64,000 nucleotides of DNA from Phoenix dactylifera (lineage: Eukaryota > Streptophyta > Magnoliopsida > Arecales > Arecaceae): the NCBI RefSeq assembly GCF_009389715.1, contig NC_052399.1:6140585-6204584 (forward strand). Reading direction: 5' to 3'. This document shows, piece after piece, positions 19,301 to 31,410 of this stretch (position 1 is the first letter of the stretch; every line of letters starts with the position of its first letter). The notes under the pieces are model-generated. The model saw only the letters and a program-made list of their open reading frames with translations, did not search any database and was not told the DNA's origin. A program made the translations under genes and the position numbers.

Positions 19301-22300
19301 TGAGTACTGTTCAAAAAAAAAAAAAGAAGAAGAAAAGCACACAGATCAAAAAAAAAAAGAAAAGCACACTGATTAAATTATCATTAGTAAAAAAAGTTGA
19401 TGGTAGTTACTTACTTTGCAACAATATGAGCGCATACCAATACTTGGTATGCCAAACCAGGTACCATATTGGTCGTACTGATACTGTAATAGAATAATAC
19501 CGGTATAGGATCCAGTATCGAGACAGCGAACTTTGGTTAGGACTCTAGCTAAAAAGATTTGTATATGCATGCCAAGCTTATTAATGGTACTCCTGAATCG
19601 AGATGACATTCACTGAAGGTAAATTGACAGTCTTATAACCATGTTTGCTTTAATTCTGAAGGATGTTGTCAAATTTATTTCTCCAGTATACTGGTCCTGC
19701 ATTTGGTGTAGGTACTTGGGTCGTTCATTTAGGTCTTCAATATTATGCAGCATAATTTCGATTACTGTTCAAGATAATCACCATGTAGCACACTTCATTT
19801 GGGTCTAATCTACTTTCCTATACTGGTTAATCATATTTAAAATGATAAACAATTGGTTTTGCGGACCTTAAGTAATCATTTCATAGCAAGCACCTGCAGC
19901 AGGCAGGCCACAGTTTCCAAATGCAGTGCTTGACTGCCACCTTCTTGGAAGTTGGAACTACATTTGACATGAATGCTTGGCTGGGAACCTATTATATTTC
20001 ATCTATACTTTCCATTGTGACTACCAGCAACATTGGTGTATATATATTATTGATATCATTCCTTTGATTATTTGTATAGTGGTTTGCTGTAACAGCAATA
20101 TTAACTCCACCATTAATTATATTATTAGTATATATGGCTATTACTATTGTTAGTGGATTGATGTGAGTGGATCCATGTGTTAAATTGTACGTAGAGCATG
20201 GAGGAACACACACTCATATAGTGGGAGGTGTCTCACCATCCTGGTGATCTGATCACACATTTCAACTTTTGTGTTTGATTACACTTCCGAGTTATTGCCT
20301 AAAGAAAAGTGTGTCACATGATTGCTTCCTTCTGCAAGCTTTCCAAGTATCAAGGCATCAGAGCTTGTCCAAAACAACTTCTCTGTCTTTGACTTATATT
20401 GGGCATTTTGAGTAATCATCCAGTCTCTTGAACTTCCGATGTATCAAAGAGATCATACTGCCTGCCATTCATAATCTTCATCAGCCAATGTCAACCACTG
20501 GATTGCTGACATAACTGATTGTATGGTTAATAATCTTCTTGGTGCTTTGTTTTCTCCTCTTATAGCCAAACAGAAATGAGTTGTCATTGCTGACATAACT
20601 GATTGTATGGTTAATAATCTTTTTAGTGTTTTGTTTTCTCATCTAGTCAAACAGAACTGAGATTGTGCCCATATTTTCTGCAGAATCACTGGTGTTTTTT
20701 GTTGCATATACAGTAACCAGAAAGCTTGTCGGAGCCAGATTTCCCTAGTTTGCTGGCCTCCTGCTCTCAAATTGGAATGGAGGGTTTTCCTGTAAATCTC
20801 TCAGCCTTTTCTTCTCTTGTTTAGAAGATTATACAAGTAAATGAGATTTTTGATCTCTTTCCTTGCCACTTGAAATATTCCATGCTGCTTCTTTGTCAAA
20901 TTCCATATGTGCTTCTATCACATTTGAATAAGGGATTAGCAAGCAAAGCTATTTTGTAAGTTTGTATCAACATTTTACATATTCAAAGAAAATGTTTTTG
21001 ATCAAATATACCAAGATTTCCTTCATTTACCTGGAAAAATCTGTAATTGTAGTATTATAACTTTCACTACTAGTTCCCAGATGTGATGAGCATGTAATAA
21101 TATATCTTGATAGTACGTTTGCCACTCGCTATTTGTTGTTATTATTGGGGGAACATGCAGGTTGGATCATCTTGAGTCACCTGGTTCCAGATCATTTCCA
21201 GTTGAGATCATGAATTTTCATCTGTGGGCAAGTCTGTCGCTGGCAGTTGTTGGCTCCGGTCAGAGTCAAGACTATGGTGTGGTATAGGAGGCTGACTGTA
21301 CCCAATCTAATTCATTACTACCCCGAACTTAACACTTGGACAAAACTGAATGAAGAAAAGGATTCATATAGAAGCCCAAAATTGTGGAAACAAATCAATT
21401 TCACATGGAATGAGCCACTTTTCTTGCTGAATAATTTGACAAACTTCTCTTTGATGCTTTTAAGGAAAACTTACTTAACTAATGGAGCATTACAAGCAAT
21501 TATGTGTAAAAAAGAAATAGCTAAACTCATTTCACATGGTTGGAATCTTCTCATGCAGAAAATTGTCGGATACGGCACTTGGGATTACTTGTCTATACTG
21601 GGTTAGAATAACATATATTTGGAGGACCCATAATGCATTTTCCGTGTCAAGAGATTCGTCTAAATGTGTCGTAGAGAAGGCTCCTCACTAGCTTGCACAC
21701 CTATGAAGCGCCCACTTAGGCTTGCTAACCCAAATGTGTGAGCATATGGAGCAACTAATGATGTTACAAATATTTACTTCATAATTATAAAGTTTTATCT
21801 ACTTAAATGAATATTACAAGCACCTTTGAAGTAGAACATCAAGTCCAACATCTTCCACGAGAACAAGTAGTTAATGGATATCACCCTCTAGTAAACTTTA
21901 AATTTTATGAGCTCTTCAGTTTTTATTAACTAGCTTGACCAAGTTGAAATGTTTATCACCTAACTAACTAAAATGTATATCACCTAACTAACTTGGAATT
22001 ATGGTCCCCTCACTTTTGAATATATAATCTTTGATCATTAGAAAATGGTTTTCTTTTTCTCGTAAAAGCTACTCATTTGGATTTATAAGTAAATCCTAAC
22101 TTTGCAACTATATGAGTGATTGATATTCCCTTCAATTAACCAAGTGCCAGCTATACATACCTTGATCATTTTATCAGTTAACTCGTTCTGCAAAATGGTT
22201 GGACAGCAAACAGCATTAAAAAAACATAGCAAACTTTTTTCAACTTTTCCAGGCATTCATTAGAAAGAATATGGATTGTTTTTGTCCTTACATTGATGAC

Positions 22301-25300
22301 CATGCCCGATACAAACCCACATAGCCAATGACATGTTGTAAAGATCACCCTTCTCAGTTAACTTGGTTTCAGTTTATCAGTAAATAATGTAGGTTATCTA
22401 AGCATAAATTCTTAAACGAGTGACGTAACAAAATTGAGTCGCTTAGCAGGTAGTAAGGATTTGAATCATCAAAAAGAAACAAATGTAACATTTAAAATGG
22501 TACCTCTAGGGCCCCATCACTCCAATGCTGATCAGCTGCTCTCTTCAATTTAGACTGAGCTTTATCCTTTAAGATCTGCATGTGATATACGAAGGCAAAA
22601 GTTGCTTGCATGTAGACCATAAAAATTGTATTTAGTTCCAAATTTAGTACATACTGTGGCTATATGGTGCAAACGAGCAGCTTTTTTCTTCACATCATGG
22701 TCAATCTTCTCGGTATCCTCCCTTGCACGAGCTTCCAAGCATCATTCATATTTAAGATTTCAAACTAAATTTGTAACGAAAAACTCGAAGAAACTAAGGT
22801 CGAAAATCATAGCTAGGACTATTAACTGTAAACAGTTTGACTTTCAGAAATGTACCATCAAGCTTCAGAAATCCCAATCCAAGAACTGCAACATCCTGGC
22901 GTGCACGATTATTCAGCCTTGTTATCCCACTGGAAGCATGATCGTTGTTTAAATTTATGTACACATGCCAAATGTAAAGATGCATAACATTAAGAAAACA
23001 TGAAAGAACAATACTGAAAGCAACCTATAACATATCATTAGAAGATTCAGCATGTTCTGTGCACATGAATTAAGTTAATGTGCACCTATCTTATTTCAAG
23101 GTTGTAAGTACTGATTCATATGTTCAGGTGTACAATCCGGCCCCATATGACACCAGCACAACAAAGGCTCAATAAGCGCCCATATCAATACATGGTGGGG
23201 TGTTATCCCGACTCCAACAATACACCATGTGCATGAATGGGTCTGTACCATACTGCAACGGTCCCTACCAGTAAGGCACTAGTGTAGAGTCTAGTACCAA
23301 GACTTGAATCATTGTCTTACTTAACACAGCATCTAAAATGACCAAACTACTAATTCATGATTTGTGATATAATGAGTGAATAAAGAAAGGAACTAGTCAT
23401 GGAAACCTCTAGATTCACAAGGTCTTTTGGAAGATTATTATGTGTTTATTTTATTTTGGCAGAGAATTGGACGTAGAACCTAAGTTAAAGTTACTTGTTC
23501 AATGGAAGCTCTAGATAGAGATGCTAGAGCAAAGCTGCACAGTAGTTGGCATATTGTGGAGAAGACTATGATCTGAATTCCTATTCGAAAGGAAAATGAT
23601 TGATGAACAACAAATGAAGCTATTTTATTATAATTTTGAATAATACCGTGAAAGCAAGATAATGTCATTGCGTGCCCTTTCATTTACAAACTTTGCATCA
23701 TTGTAGACAAATTTACAAGCTTCAGCTAAGCCTCGAGAGGAGTATCTAGAAATGCTTCCAGGCATGACGTGATGATCACACGATTGAGGAGCATTCCCTC
23801 CAGCTTGCTCACCTTCAAGCTGACCGCTGCGACAAGAAAGAGATTGACTGTTTTTTAAACCAATATATAATCTTAAGAGCAATGACACATTTACCAATTA
23901 TATGGAAGGAATTAGATCTCCAATAGTTGTAGAGTGTGTCAAGCTAGGAGAAATATCTTTGCCAAACAATCCTTCAATTAAGTTCTCTTAGATGTGTTCA
24001 TAATGCAATGCATACACACGTAGGGTTGAAAAAGAGACTTTTGCATCCATCAGAAAATTCAAAAGAGGTTGCAAAATGAAAATCTAAGCCATCATATGTG
24101 ATCTACAAGGTCTAAAATGCCAAATAAGAAGTCATATTTTGGAGAACATTTGCCTCTATATCAAATTCTTCCATGCTAATAGTCCTAATGGCACCACACA
24201 ATTGTTTGATTTTGAGATGACTTGATGTCTAAACAAAGAGTCTGTACGAGTTACAACCGTTGATTAAAGCCATTTTAAACCACATGGAACATATAGAATA
24301 GTTTAAATTTTCATGGTGCAATCCCCATCTTTGAATTTAGCAGTCCGTCAAAAAACCCTCGCTTCCACCCTGTTCATGTGTATATGCAAACACAGTGCTT
24401 ATATGTAAATGCAATCATATTTATCCAAAGAAAGAAGGTTCTCCAATGAACAGATGATCAGTTTCATGATATTATTCATTCTCAATGGAACTTTTTTTTG
24501 GTGACTTTAAGTAAAACAAAAAATTCTGCATACATAGTGCTTAAGTGAATTTTAAGAGATAGTGTTTCTACACGACTTTCTTTGGTCCAGAATATCTTTA
24601 GTTAATGTGAATGTCTAAGTCAAATTGCTAAGAGGCTGTAATTTGTTAGTCAAGTTGGAACATACATGAAAGAAGTCCAGGATCCTTTGTAAACATGTAT
24701 TCAAGTTATTGTTTTCGTAACAACCTAGGATCTAACCCAAAAGAAATAGCCAGGAGGTGTTCTTTGGCCCTATATAAGTACCCAATATCTACTCAGTGCG
24801 TAGCTATTGTAAGACTAAACACACATTTGCACAAGTCCTCACATACTTGATACTCCTCCCATTTAAGACCTAGCGTTTCGCCAGGTTAAGGATCCAAATC
24901 TATTAAAATTCAATTACAAATATCACAAATCTAATCATAAATATCACGGTTAGCCCGTAGTCAATCCAAATGGGCCTGTGCCGCAATATCCCCTAGTCTA
25001 TATGAAACATGGGCCAAATTTGCTCTGATACCATTTATAATAATCTCAGGACCTCACCTAAAAAAAACTAGCTGGAACTCCCAGATTTGTTCTAGACCAA
25101 GATCCACCGTACCGACCGTACCAGTAGATACCGATACTGGTATGGTTCCGATTCGTATCGGTTTAAACGGGTACCGAACCAATACCTTTCCGCGCCACCC
25201 CCCCCCCCGGTTCGTACCGGCGTAAACCGGTACCGAACCGGTACCTTTCCGCGCATATGCGCCGCCCCTCTCCATTAAATGCCACTCTGTGGCATTAAAT

Positions 25301-27820
25301 ATCCCGCGAGGGCTCGCAGTTCCCGCGAACCAGGGAGCCACGCATGCTCACGGTTCCCAGCTTGCGGGCGCCGTTCCCTGTGCAGGGAACCGCGCACAAG
25401 CATGGTTCCCAGCGCGGGGGGCGCCCGGGCGTGCTGCTGCACTTGGGCCGGTGCGAACCGGCCTGGTTCGCACCGGTACACAGTGTAAATTAGCTAGTTC
25501 CGGCCCTATAGGGGCCGGAACCGTTTTTTCCAGCCGAACCGTACCAACTGGGGCCGGTACCAGTACGGTATACGTTGAACCCGCCTAAATCGGCCGGTTC
25601 AGCAGACCATGTTCTACACAAAGTTGAGAATGAGTAATCCAGTCTGCATAACAAGTTTGCATTGTGGGTTTACTGATTTCTGAAAACTGTTCTTATTCAA
25701 TGTATTAAGAGCATTTATCCTTGATCTCAGTGTTACCTAGAAATTTGGCACAAGCAGCATGTTAAGTGTTCCACAATTTCTGGACTTTGACCTCCAAAGC
25801 CCAAATAGAGACAACCGAGATAACTATATCTAAAATAATGTACATAATGTGTATATATACATATGCTTGGATTCGTAGATAGGAAAGTTGCTGCAGCAGA
25901 TGGGAGTACGGTTGTAAGGAAGTGAAACCCTTTAAAACTTAGAATAAGGTAGCACTTAAAGTGGTACAAGAGTGACTTCTTCAAGAGATTCCAAAGCAAC
26001 ACACTAGGTATATATTTCCATGTAGTACATGCATTTGTGTGTACATGTATATCACAAATAAGATTGCTTGACTAGTTCACAGTAGTTTATATAAAAAACT
26101 ATCTTTCACATATGTATTACTAAATAAAAAGATAAGAAGGGCCAGCCACTTTACAAGAAGTCAAGACGCTTCAAATAAGTATCATTCTTGCCCCTTTCGC
26201 ATGTTATAGAAATCACTAAGTGCCAAATTTCCTGCCAACACTATCTTTCTAACCTCTTTACAAACTTTTTTACTTTTAAGCTTCAATGGTATGGAGAGGG
26301 TGAGCCTGGCATAATGGAAAAGTTGCTTTATTGTGACCTGGAAGTCATGGGTTTGAAACACGGAAATAGCCTCTACAAGCAGGGGTAAGGCTGCATACAT
26401 CTAATCCTCTCCGGTCTCCAAAACGGTGGGAGCCTCATCCACTAGGCTACCTTTTTTGTGCTTCAGCAGAATGCCTTGTTATTTCCACCTTACAGCGAAG
26501 TTATCTTATTGATTGACCAGTGGACCTCCAAGTGAAGAAAACTATTTCCTTCAGACATCCCAAGAGGTAGAACCTCTACTTACAATATTGTAAGACATTC
26601 TGCCATTGGTAACAAGCCACCTTATGCTTGGAAGCTTTTAGCTCTCACTACTCTTGTTTAGTATACTTAATGCACACATTCATGATTGACCACTAGGCCT
26701 TTTGGATAATTTTATGGCTCTGAAGCTAATAAATCTGAAGACATGACCTTTACATCAGATCCAGATTGTTAAATCCAGTTCTACATAAATTCATGTTGAG
26801 TGTATGAAGGGATTAGTCAACTTTCAGTCAAACTGACGAAGACGGTAGATATTAAACAGTACACATCATTACTGTGTTAAAGAATAGTGATGAAGCTTTC
26901 TGTTGCAAAATCAAAAAGATTTTTGCAGAGATATAAATCAAATGTGAAATTTTCAAATAACCTGTGCTGTTGTCATGCTTTTTCATCATCAAAAATATGT
27001 ACCACTTTTGTTAGATCTGCCAAATCAAATATATTACTTTCTGGCGGTTGCCACATGACCAATCAACAGTTGTCTGAAATACTAGGATGCAATATCTTGA
27101 TTATTTTGTGAGCATTAAATATCTTTCTTTTCATTACTAGACAATTCAGATTAAAATCAAATTATCAGCTTTGTTGATGGATAACATTGAAAATAAAGAT
27201 TGCCAATAAAGAATTCTAATCCAGGTGAATACATAACAAGGTGGAATACCATGAGTCACAACTGCTGTTGCTTCAAAATTTAATTTGTTCTCCTAGGTTT
27301 ATTATGATGCCAGTCAATAAGCTTGACTAAGCTTTCATATATTATTAATTCTTTTACATATATAAGCTGTGTAAAGGAAACAACATGGACTTCAACATTT
27401 GTACTCTCATTACTTTCAGAATATGAAGTTACCTTGTACCATCCTAATGACAACAATAAATGGTTGATTAGTAGAGGAGGACAATAAGTCATACCTAGAA
27501 ACATCTGTGTAATCTTCAGAGTTCCTTAGACATTGTTCAGCTTCACTGCTACGAGTACCAGCAGAACAGCATAAAACTATATGTTTTCTGGAGAGCATGT
27601 AAGAATAGGGCTTTCCATCGATGTTCCAAAAACTTTCAGAAGAGACAAGTCTCGCACTGAAATAATGTCCTTTACTTGATTTCCTCAACTCAACTTTTTG
27701 GCTCATAGGATTGGATCCAATATGATGTATTGATTTTGAAAATGAACATAAAAATCCACATTGCTCAGTAAAACTGGCCCTATCAATAGCTACTGCACCA
27801 CCAGAAGTCTTGCTAGCCAT
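16323..27820 (-). CDS. Plant ARM-like protein, probably plastid-targeted, 13 coding exons
   Basis: Coding exons on the minus strand: 27820-27495, 23826-23647, 22929-22856, 22731-22655, 22575-22504, 22187-22161, 19177-19109, 18616-18570, 18374-18251, 18165-18097, 17997-17894, 16640-16565, 16493-16323. Every junction keeps frame, giving 471 residues. Residues 1-95 are Ser/Lys-rich and end in RKHIVLCCSAG, like a chloroplast transit peptide. The middle (about 190-290) is Lys/Arg-rich and helical (REDTEKIDHDVKKKAARLHH). The C-terminal third resembles armadillo/HEAT-type helical repeats (SSSPDVNTRQALANALAAAP, then RLAQDSNPAVAAAASKAIDE), followed by an acidic tail. I recall plant-specific ARM-fold proteins of this kind but cannot name an orthologue; the function is unknown. 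The start at 27820 (MASKTSGG) is chosen by its fit to a transit peptide; an in-frame ATG at 27853 is possible. Confidence 0.85.
19225..19333 (+). mobile_element. Probable tRNA-derived SINE
   Basis: A short segment with an A-box-like TGAGCTCAGTTGCTTGGC, a B-box-like GGTTTAACTCCTGAG about 50 bp downstream, and an A-rich tail with GAAGAA interruptions (19313-19337). It lies in an intron of the ARM-like gene. No clear target duplication was identified. Confidence 0.45.
19420..19535. repeat. (GTACCG)n foldback-like element, copy 3 (decayed)
   Basis: AT-rich relative of the GTACCG family in an intron of the ARM-like gene: GCATACCAATACTTGGTATG, CCAGGTACCATATTGG, AATACCGGTATAGG, ending in GCGAACTTTGG. 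The hexamer is mostly lost through CG to TG/CA change. Confidence 0.5.
19540..22160. other. Long intron of the ARM-like gene
   Basis: The intron between coding exons 6 and 7 (22160-19178 overall). Apart from the SINE, the decayed GTACCG copy and the short duplication listed separately, I see only AT-rich sequence and chance ORFs such as 21247-21606, which shows no recognisable motif. Confidence 0.5.
20502..20661. repeat. Tandem duplication, about 80 bp x 2
   Basis: Copies 20502-20580 and 20586-20661 both begin ATTGCTGACATAACTGATTG, continue through TATGGTTAATAATCTT and TTTTGTTTTCTC, and end in AAACAGAA.TGAG. They differ by a few substitutions and a small indel. Confidence 0.85.
23120..23312. 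repeat. (GTACCG)n-related element, copy 4 (strongly decayed)
   Basis: An intronic segment with GGGTCTGTACCATACTGCAA, GGTCCCTACCAGTAAGGC, a CACTAGTGTAGAG core shared in part with copy 2 (ACTAGTGTAGCACC), and the end AGTACCAAGACTTGAATC. The relationship to the family is by these shared landmarks only. Confidence 0.35.
25096..25612. repeat. (GTACCG)n foldback-like element, copy 5 (GC-rich)
   Basis: Left end CCAAGATCCACCGTACCG, right end CGGTTCAGCAGACCATG. The flanking blocks carry the hexamer (GTACCGGCGTAAACCGGTACC, shown in part near 25215-25235) around a GC-rich core (25300-25440) that repeats GTTCCC and GGGAACC in both orientations. ORFs on both strands are side-products of this composition. 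It lies in the first coding intron of the ARM-like gene. Confidence 0.65.
26292..26460 (+). mobile_element. Au-type SINE
   Basis: Matches the remembered plant Au SINE in order: GAGGGTGAGCCTGGCATAAT (A box region), GTTGC, TTGTGACCTGGAAGTCATGG, GGGTTTGAAAC (B box), AGCCTCTACAAGCAGGGGTA, AGGCTGCATACATCTAATCC, GGTGGGAGCCTCATCC, and a terminal T-run. Flanking GCTTCAA/GCTTCAG may be the target duplication. It inserted in the first coding intron of the ARM-like gene; substitutions indicate an old copy. Confidence 0.8.
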
Positions 27821-29788
27821 AAGTGCCACTAGTTGCATGCAGATAATACACAAATAAATAAATCAGGCATTTCCAATGTTTCAGAATAGAGTTTATGTCC
27901 AAGTTAATATTTGCAACCAGATTCTTTTTACTGCATTCAAACTTCATATTCCATGCTTAGCCTGAAAAAGACAAAAATCATTGGTCATATCTTTCAAGTT
28001 TTTCTGGAAAATGAAACAGATATGAACATATAACATATGTATAGAGTGCAAAAGCATAAAGGGCTTGTTAGTTCCGTCGTTAGTTTTAGGGAGACAGAAT
28101 TGTCAAAAACCCCTACTGCATTCACTATTTCCTTCAAAGAAGTGATTCTGTTGGAAGCTTGGTCTAGATGAAAGAGAAATCAGATAATCACCGAAGATGA
28201 TCGCCTTTACTATTACCTAATCTGTAAATAGTTCAGTTTTTTTTATACAGTTGTACATGCATCAAAAATCAAAACTATTGCATATAACATAATATTAAGC
28301 ATAAAAACTGCTGATATTTATGTGGGGTTTCCTTTAAAGAGTTAACACAATATATCGAAGCATTTAGATAGCATGTGTTTTGTAAAAATGTTGCATCTAC
28401 AAAAACAGCTACAAAGACATTTACATGTTTCAGCAATATAACATGAAGATATTAGATGCAACTGTTCATTTCTGAACACAGTATGATTTTTTTACCATAC
28501 ATGGAAAATCCTTTTTTCTTGCCACCTAATTGGCAGGAACAGCGCTCAAGGTAGCCCACTGTCTAGAAAGCATGTCATTATAGAAGTTCCTGGAAGCACC
28601 AGTCACCTTCTTCGATAGCAGAAAATGTAGATCAGGAGATATCAGCCTTCATGATTCCCACAATCTCTAAGTCAAGCCCAAACTAGCCTATGATTTCATG
28701 GGACAACTCGTTCAATCAAGTGAAGATGTGCACTATTAAGAATTACCTTGTATTCGAATAGTCTATGACACCAAACACAGAACCATCTCTGCATAACCAA
28801 CAAAGTTGGTTCACAGAGATTTCTCCAAAACTAGTTTCCTGAGACCTAAATAATTATAGCCTGAAGGGAAATCTTACTTTGCTCAAGCTTTTATCAAGAT
28901 CTGCTTCGAACTTTACTTCAATCATGACCTCTATTTGCAACTCTGGCCACTATCATCTAATGAGGACACATTATGAGCCATGACATGATATCTAATTCAA
29001 GAAATATGTTGTCAGGCTTATCTTTTCAAATACATGTTCGCCATCCAGATCGCTGCTTTGGAGGATGAAATCAAGCAAATAATGTGCTTGTACTTATGTT
29101 CAGACATGATCTGTCTCTTTGATCTCTCTAATAAGAGACTACACTCAATATAATAGTTCTTATTTGTATTACTTTGTGTTCTGTTATAGAGGATTCCTTG
29201 ATCCTGCTAGAAATATGCCCATTTTAGCAAATTTAAACCTCAAAAAAGTCATCTCAATTTTGAAAATCTATCGAATCGTTACCCTAAAAAAATTCTAGAA
29301 CAACAAAAATAAAGTCTTATAATAGTAGCGTGACCATGGACAATGTGAAGCCAGTTCCATAATTAGATGCATACAAAAGAGTCTTTCATGCAAAAGCTGC
29401 AATACATAGTAGTGAAGTAGAACAGTAAGAATCCAAAAAAATATAGAGAGAGTAACTCCAGACCTCAAAAACGAAAGATCTCCCTCGACAACAACAAAAA
29501 ATACGGAGCGAATTTGTGACGCCATCATCCTTCGAAGTTGTCAGTGTATCTACGGCTTCGCGTAAACTAAAATTAATTAATAAAGAAGGAAGCGTGGCTC
29601 ACTTATATTCATGACACAAATTCTAATTCCTATTCGACAAATTTTGCTGGATGGCCTTCAAACAGCCAGAATTTCCATCGCATTTTACGAACATGGTCGA
29701 ATTTAAAATATCTCGGCACTATTTAGCATGAGATTGACCAGGAGTGAGGACAGAATACGCATATATGGGCAGTGATTTTAGGATCTAC

Positions 29789-29950
29789 CTTCTTAGAGCA
29801 CGAGAAAGAGTTGAGGGAGAGGGAAAAGGGAGACGCCTGGCCGAAGTATAGGAAAGGGGAATGAATAGTGAGGCGTGGATGGAAAAGTTTTGGCGAGAGA
29901 GAGAGAGGGAGGGAGAGAGAGATTGGGAGGGAAGCAGGGCCACAAGTTCG
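29789..29950 (-). other. Probable 5' UTR exon of the ARM-like gene
   Basis: On the minus strand a pyrimidine-rich leader (CTCTCTCTCTCGCC; TTCCCTCTCCCTCAACTC) ends in a donor-like AAGAAG/GTAGATCC at 29789. It would splice to an acceptor just upstream of 27820, leaving a 5' UTR intron of about 2 kb. The upstream limit is not defined. The overlapping short ORFs on both strands have no family features. Confidence 0.45.
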
Positions 29951-30059
29951 GCATGCGGCCCCGCGCGTGCCACCGGTCTATGGGTTGCGACGGGCATCCG
30001 AATACCTCCCACTTTTCTCGCTGCCACGGTCCGGCATCCTCGGCCACTAATGCCACACG

Positions 30060-30590
30060 GCAGGACCGGTAGAATTTGGTTCACACAATTCTCTTGAACC
30101 GGACCTGAATCTATTTTTTGAGTCAGATTTCAATCTAGGCTCCCATTCCAATATTTTCATCAAGATCTGAGTCGATGAATTGGAAAATGGTTGTCAAATG
30201 TTCTTTCGTCCAATCAGAAGGAACTATTTTGGTGGGAATGAACCTCAAACTATTAGTAGGTCGGCAGCTATTAATATGATATTGCCTATCTGATTAGTAG
30301 CATCTATTTTTCGGTATAATGCAATCAAGCCTACCTACGTTTCCAAACAAAAGCTCCGTGCCATATCACAATGGGGGATAAATTCTCCGGCCAGCTTCTG
30401 TGACACATGTAGAACTTCTTCACCAAAATTGGCCCCTTTTTTTTTCCTTTTACGTTACTTTATTTTACATATTTATTTGCTTATTTTTGGATATGTAGGG
30501 TGGGGGTGGGAAACCGTTCTTTGAAGGTGGGGTGATGATGACACTACGGCTAATAGATAGGAATTTATAATTCGACCTATTAATTCAATT
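30060..30590. other. Promoter region of the ARM-like gene and intergenic sequence
   Basis: Non-coding sequence between the ARM-like leader (minus) and the first P450 (plus). The part 30100-30290 has a diverged relative at 35500-35640, described separately. No TATA box or other site could be assigned with confidence. Confidence 0.4.
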
Positions 30591-30592
30591 CG

Positions 30593-30990
30593 TGAATCAT
30601 CTGCTTTAAAAAGATTAGGGTTTAACATAAATGAGTTTGGGTCGTAAGTAGGTCAACTTGTTTAACATGTTTATTAAATGGGTTGAATTTAAGTTTAAAT
30701 CTTTGACTTGTTTAACTCATTTTGATTCGTTTAATAATTGGGTCAGATTTTGATCCGGTCTATTTAACCTGTTTAAAATCTGTTTAATCTGTTTAAAACC
30801 TGCTTAACCTGTTTCTGATCTGTTTAACTCAACCCGCTTAATCTGTTTATCCAGTTTAAATTCATCTAATCTGTTAAAAATCTGTCAAACTCGATTAACC
30901 TAACTTGACCTATTTAATACATGGGTTAGTGGGTTGGGTTGAGTTACATATTTAATAAACAGATCGGATACAAATTTAAAATTTTAATCC
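30593..30990. repeat. Degenerate TTTAACCTGTTTAA-type repeat region
   Basis: A 400-bp stretch built of irregular short repeats around CTGTTTAA, TTTAACCTG and GGGTTGGG/TTAAATGGGTT, present in both orientations. It looks like a decayed MITE or low-complexity element; no ends were identified. It adjoins the duplicated P450 upstream region (from 31018). Confidence 0.5.
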
Positions 30991-31286
30991 ATTTAATAAA
31001 TAGGTAGGATTTGGGATATCTTTCTTTTCCTCATTTTTCTCTGGATGAAGACCATTTGTCTTCTCCCTTTAGGTCTTTGGCGGATTCTTTTGATATTTGT
31101 TCTTTCTATAAGCTGTGGGCAAATAAAATCTCTCACTAGCCTCTCCATACCACATAAAAGGAAAGACGGGAAAAAATAAAGGAAAGCCGGAAGCCACAGC
31201 TTTTCTATCTCAAGACAGAAAATATCTCGTCCGTCGGTCGGCCCCAGCATGGAAGATTGGCACTCTCCCCCAGCGCAACGCTGTCC

Positions 31287-31319
31287 ACATATATTAGACG
31301 GAAAATAGGGAGTTAAATA
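31287..31319 (+). promoter_or_regulatory. Core promoter candidate of the first P450 gene
   Basis: ACATATATTAG (31287-31297) and TTAAATA (31313-31319), 92-124 bp before the start codon, lie in a block preserved almost unchanged before the second P450 gene (42320-42353). TTAAATA is the better-placed TATA-like element. No expression evidence is available. Confidence 0.45.
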
Positions 31320-31410
31320 CCCCGCAAACTCTCGAAGGCCAATTCTATTTCCTTCCCTAGTTCCAACCCACAACCACAAGCCACGACTCGAGAATTCCAG
31401 TTGCAGTGAA

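Noticed and set aside
21247-21606. 119-codon ORF in an ARM-gene intron
   Set aside because: No recognisable domain, biased AT-rich codons, and no splice or promoter context.
24720-25075. Possible LTR fragment ending in GCTCTGATACCATTTATAA
   Set aside because: The motif is common in plant LTRs, but no paired repeat, target duplication or coding remnant was found.
29785-30097. Overlapping ORFs of 60-99 codons on both strands
   Set aside because: They coincide with a CT/GA-rich leader of the ARM-like gene and have no family features.
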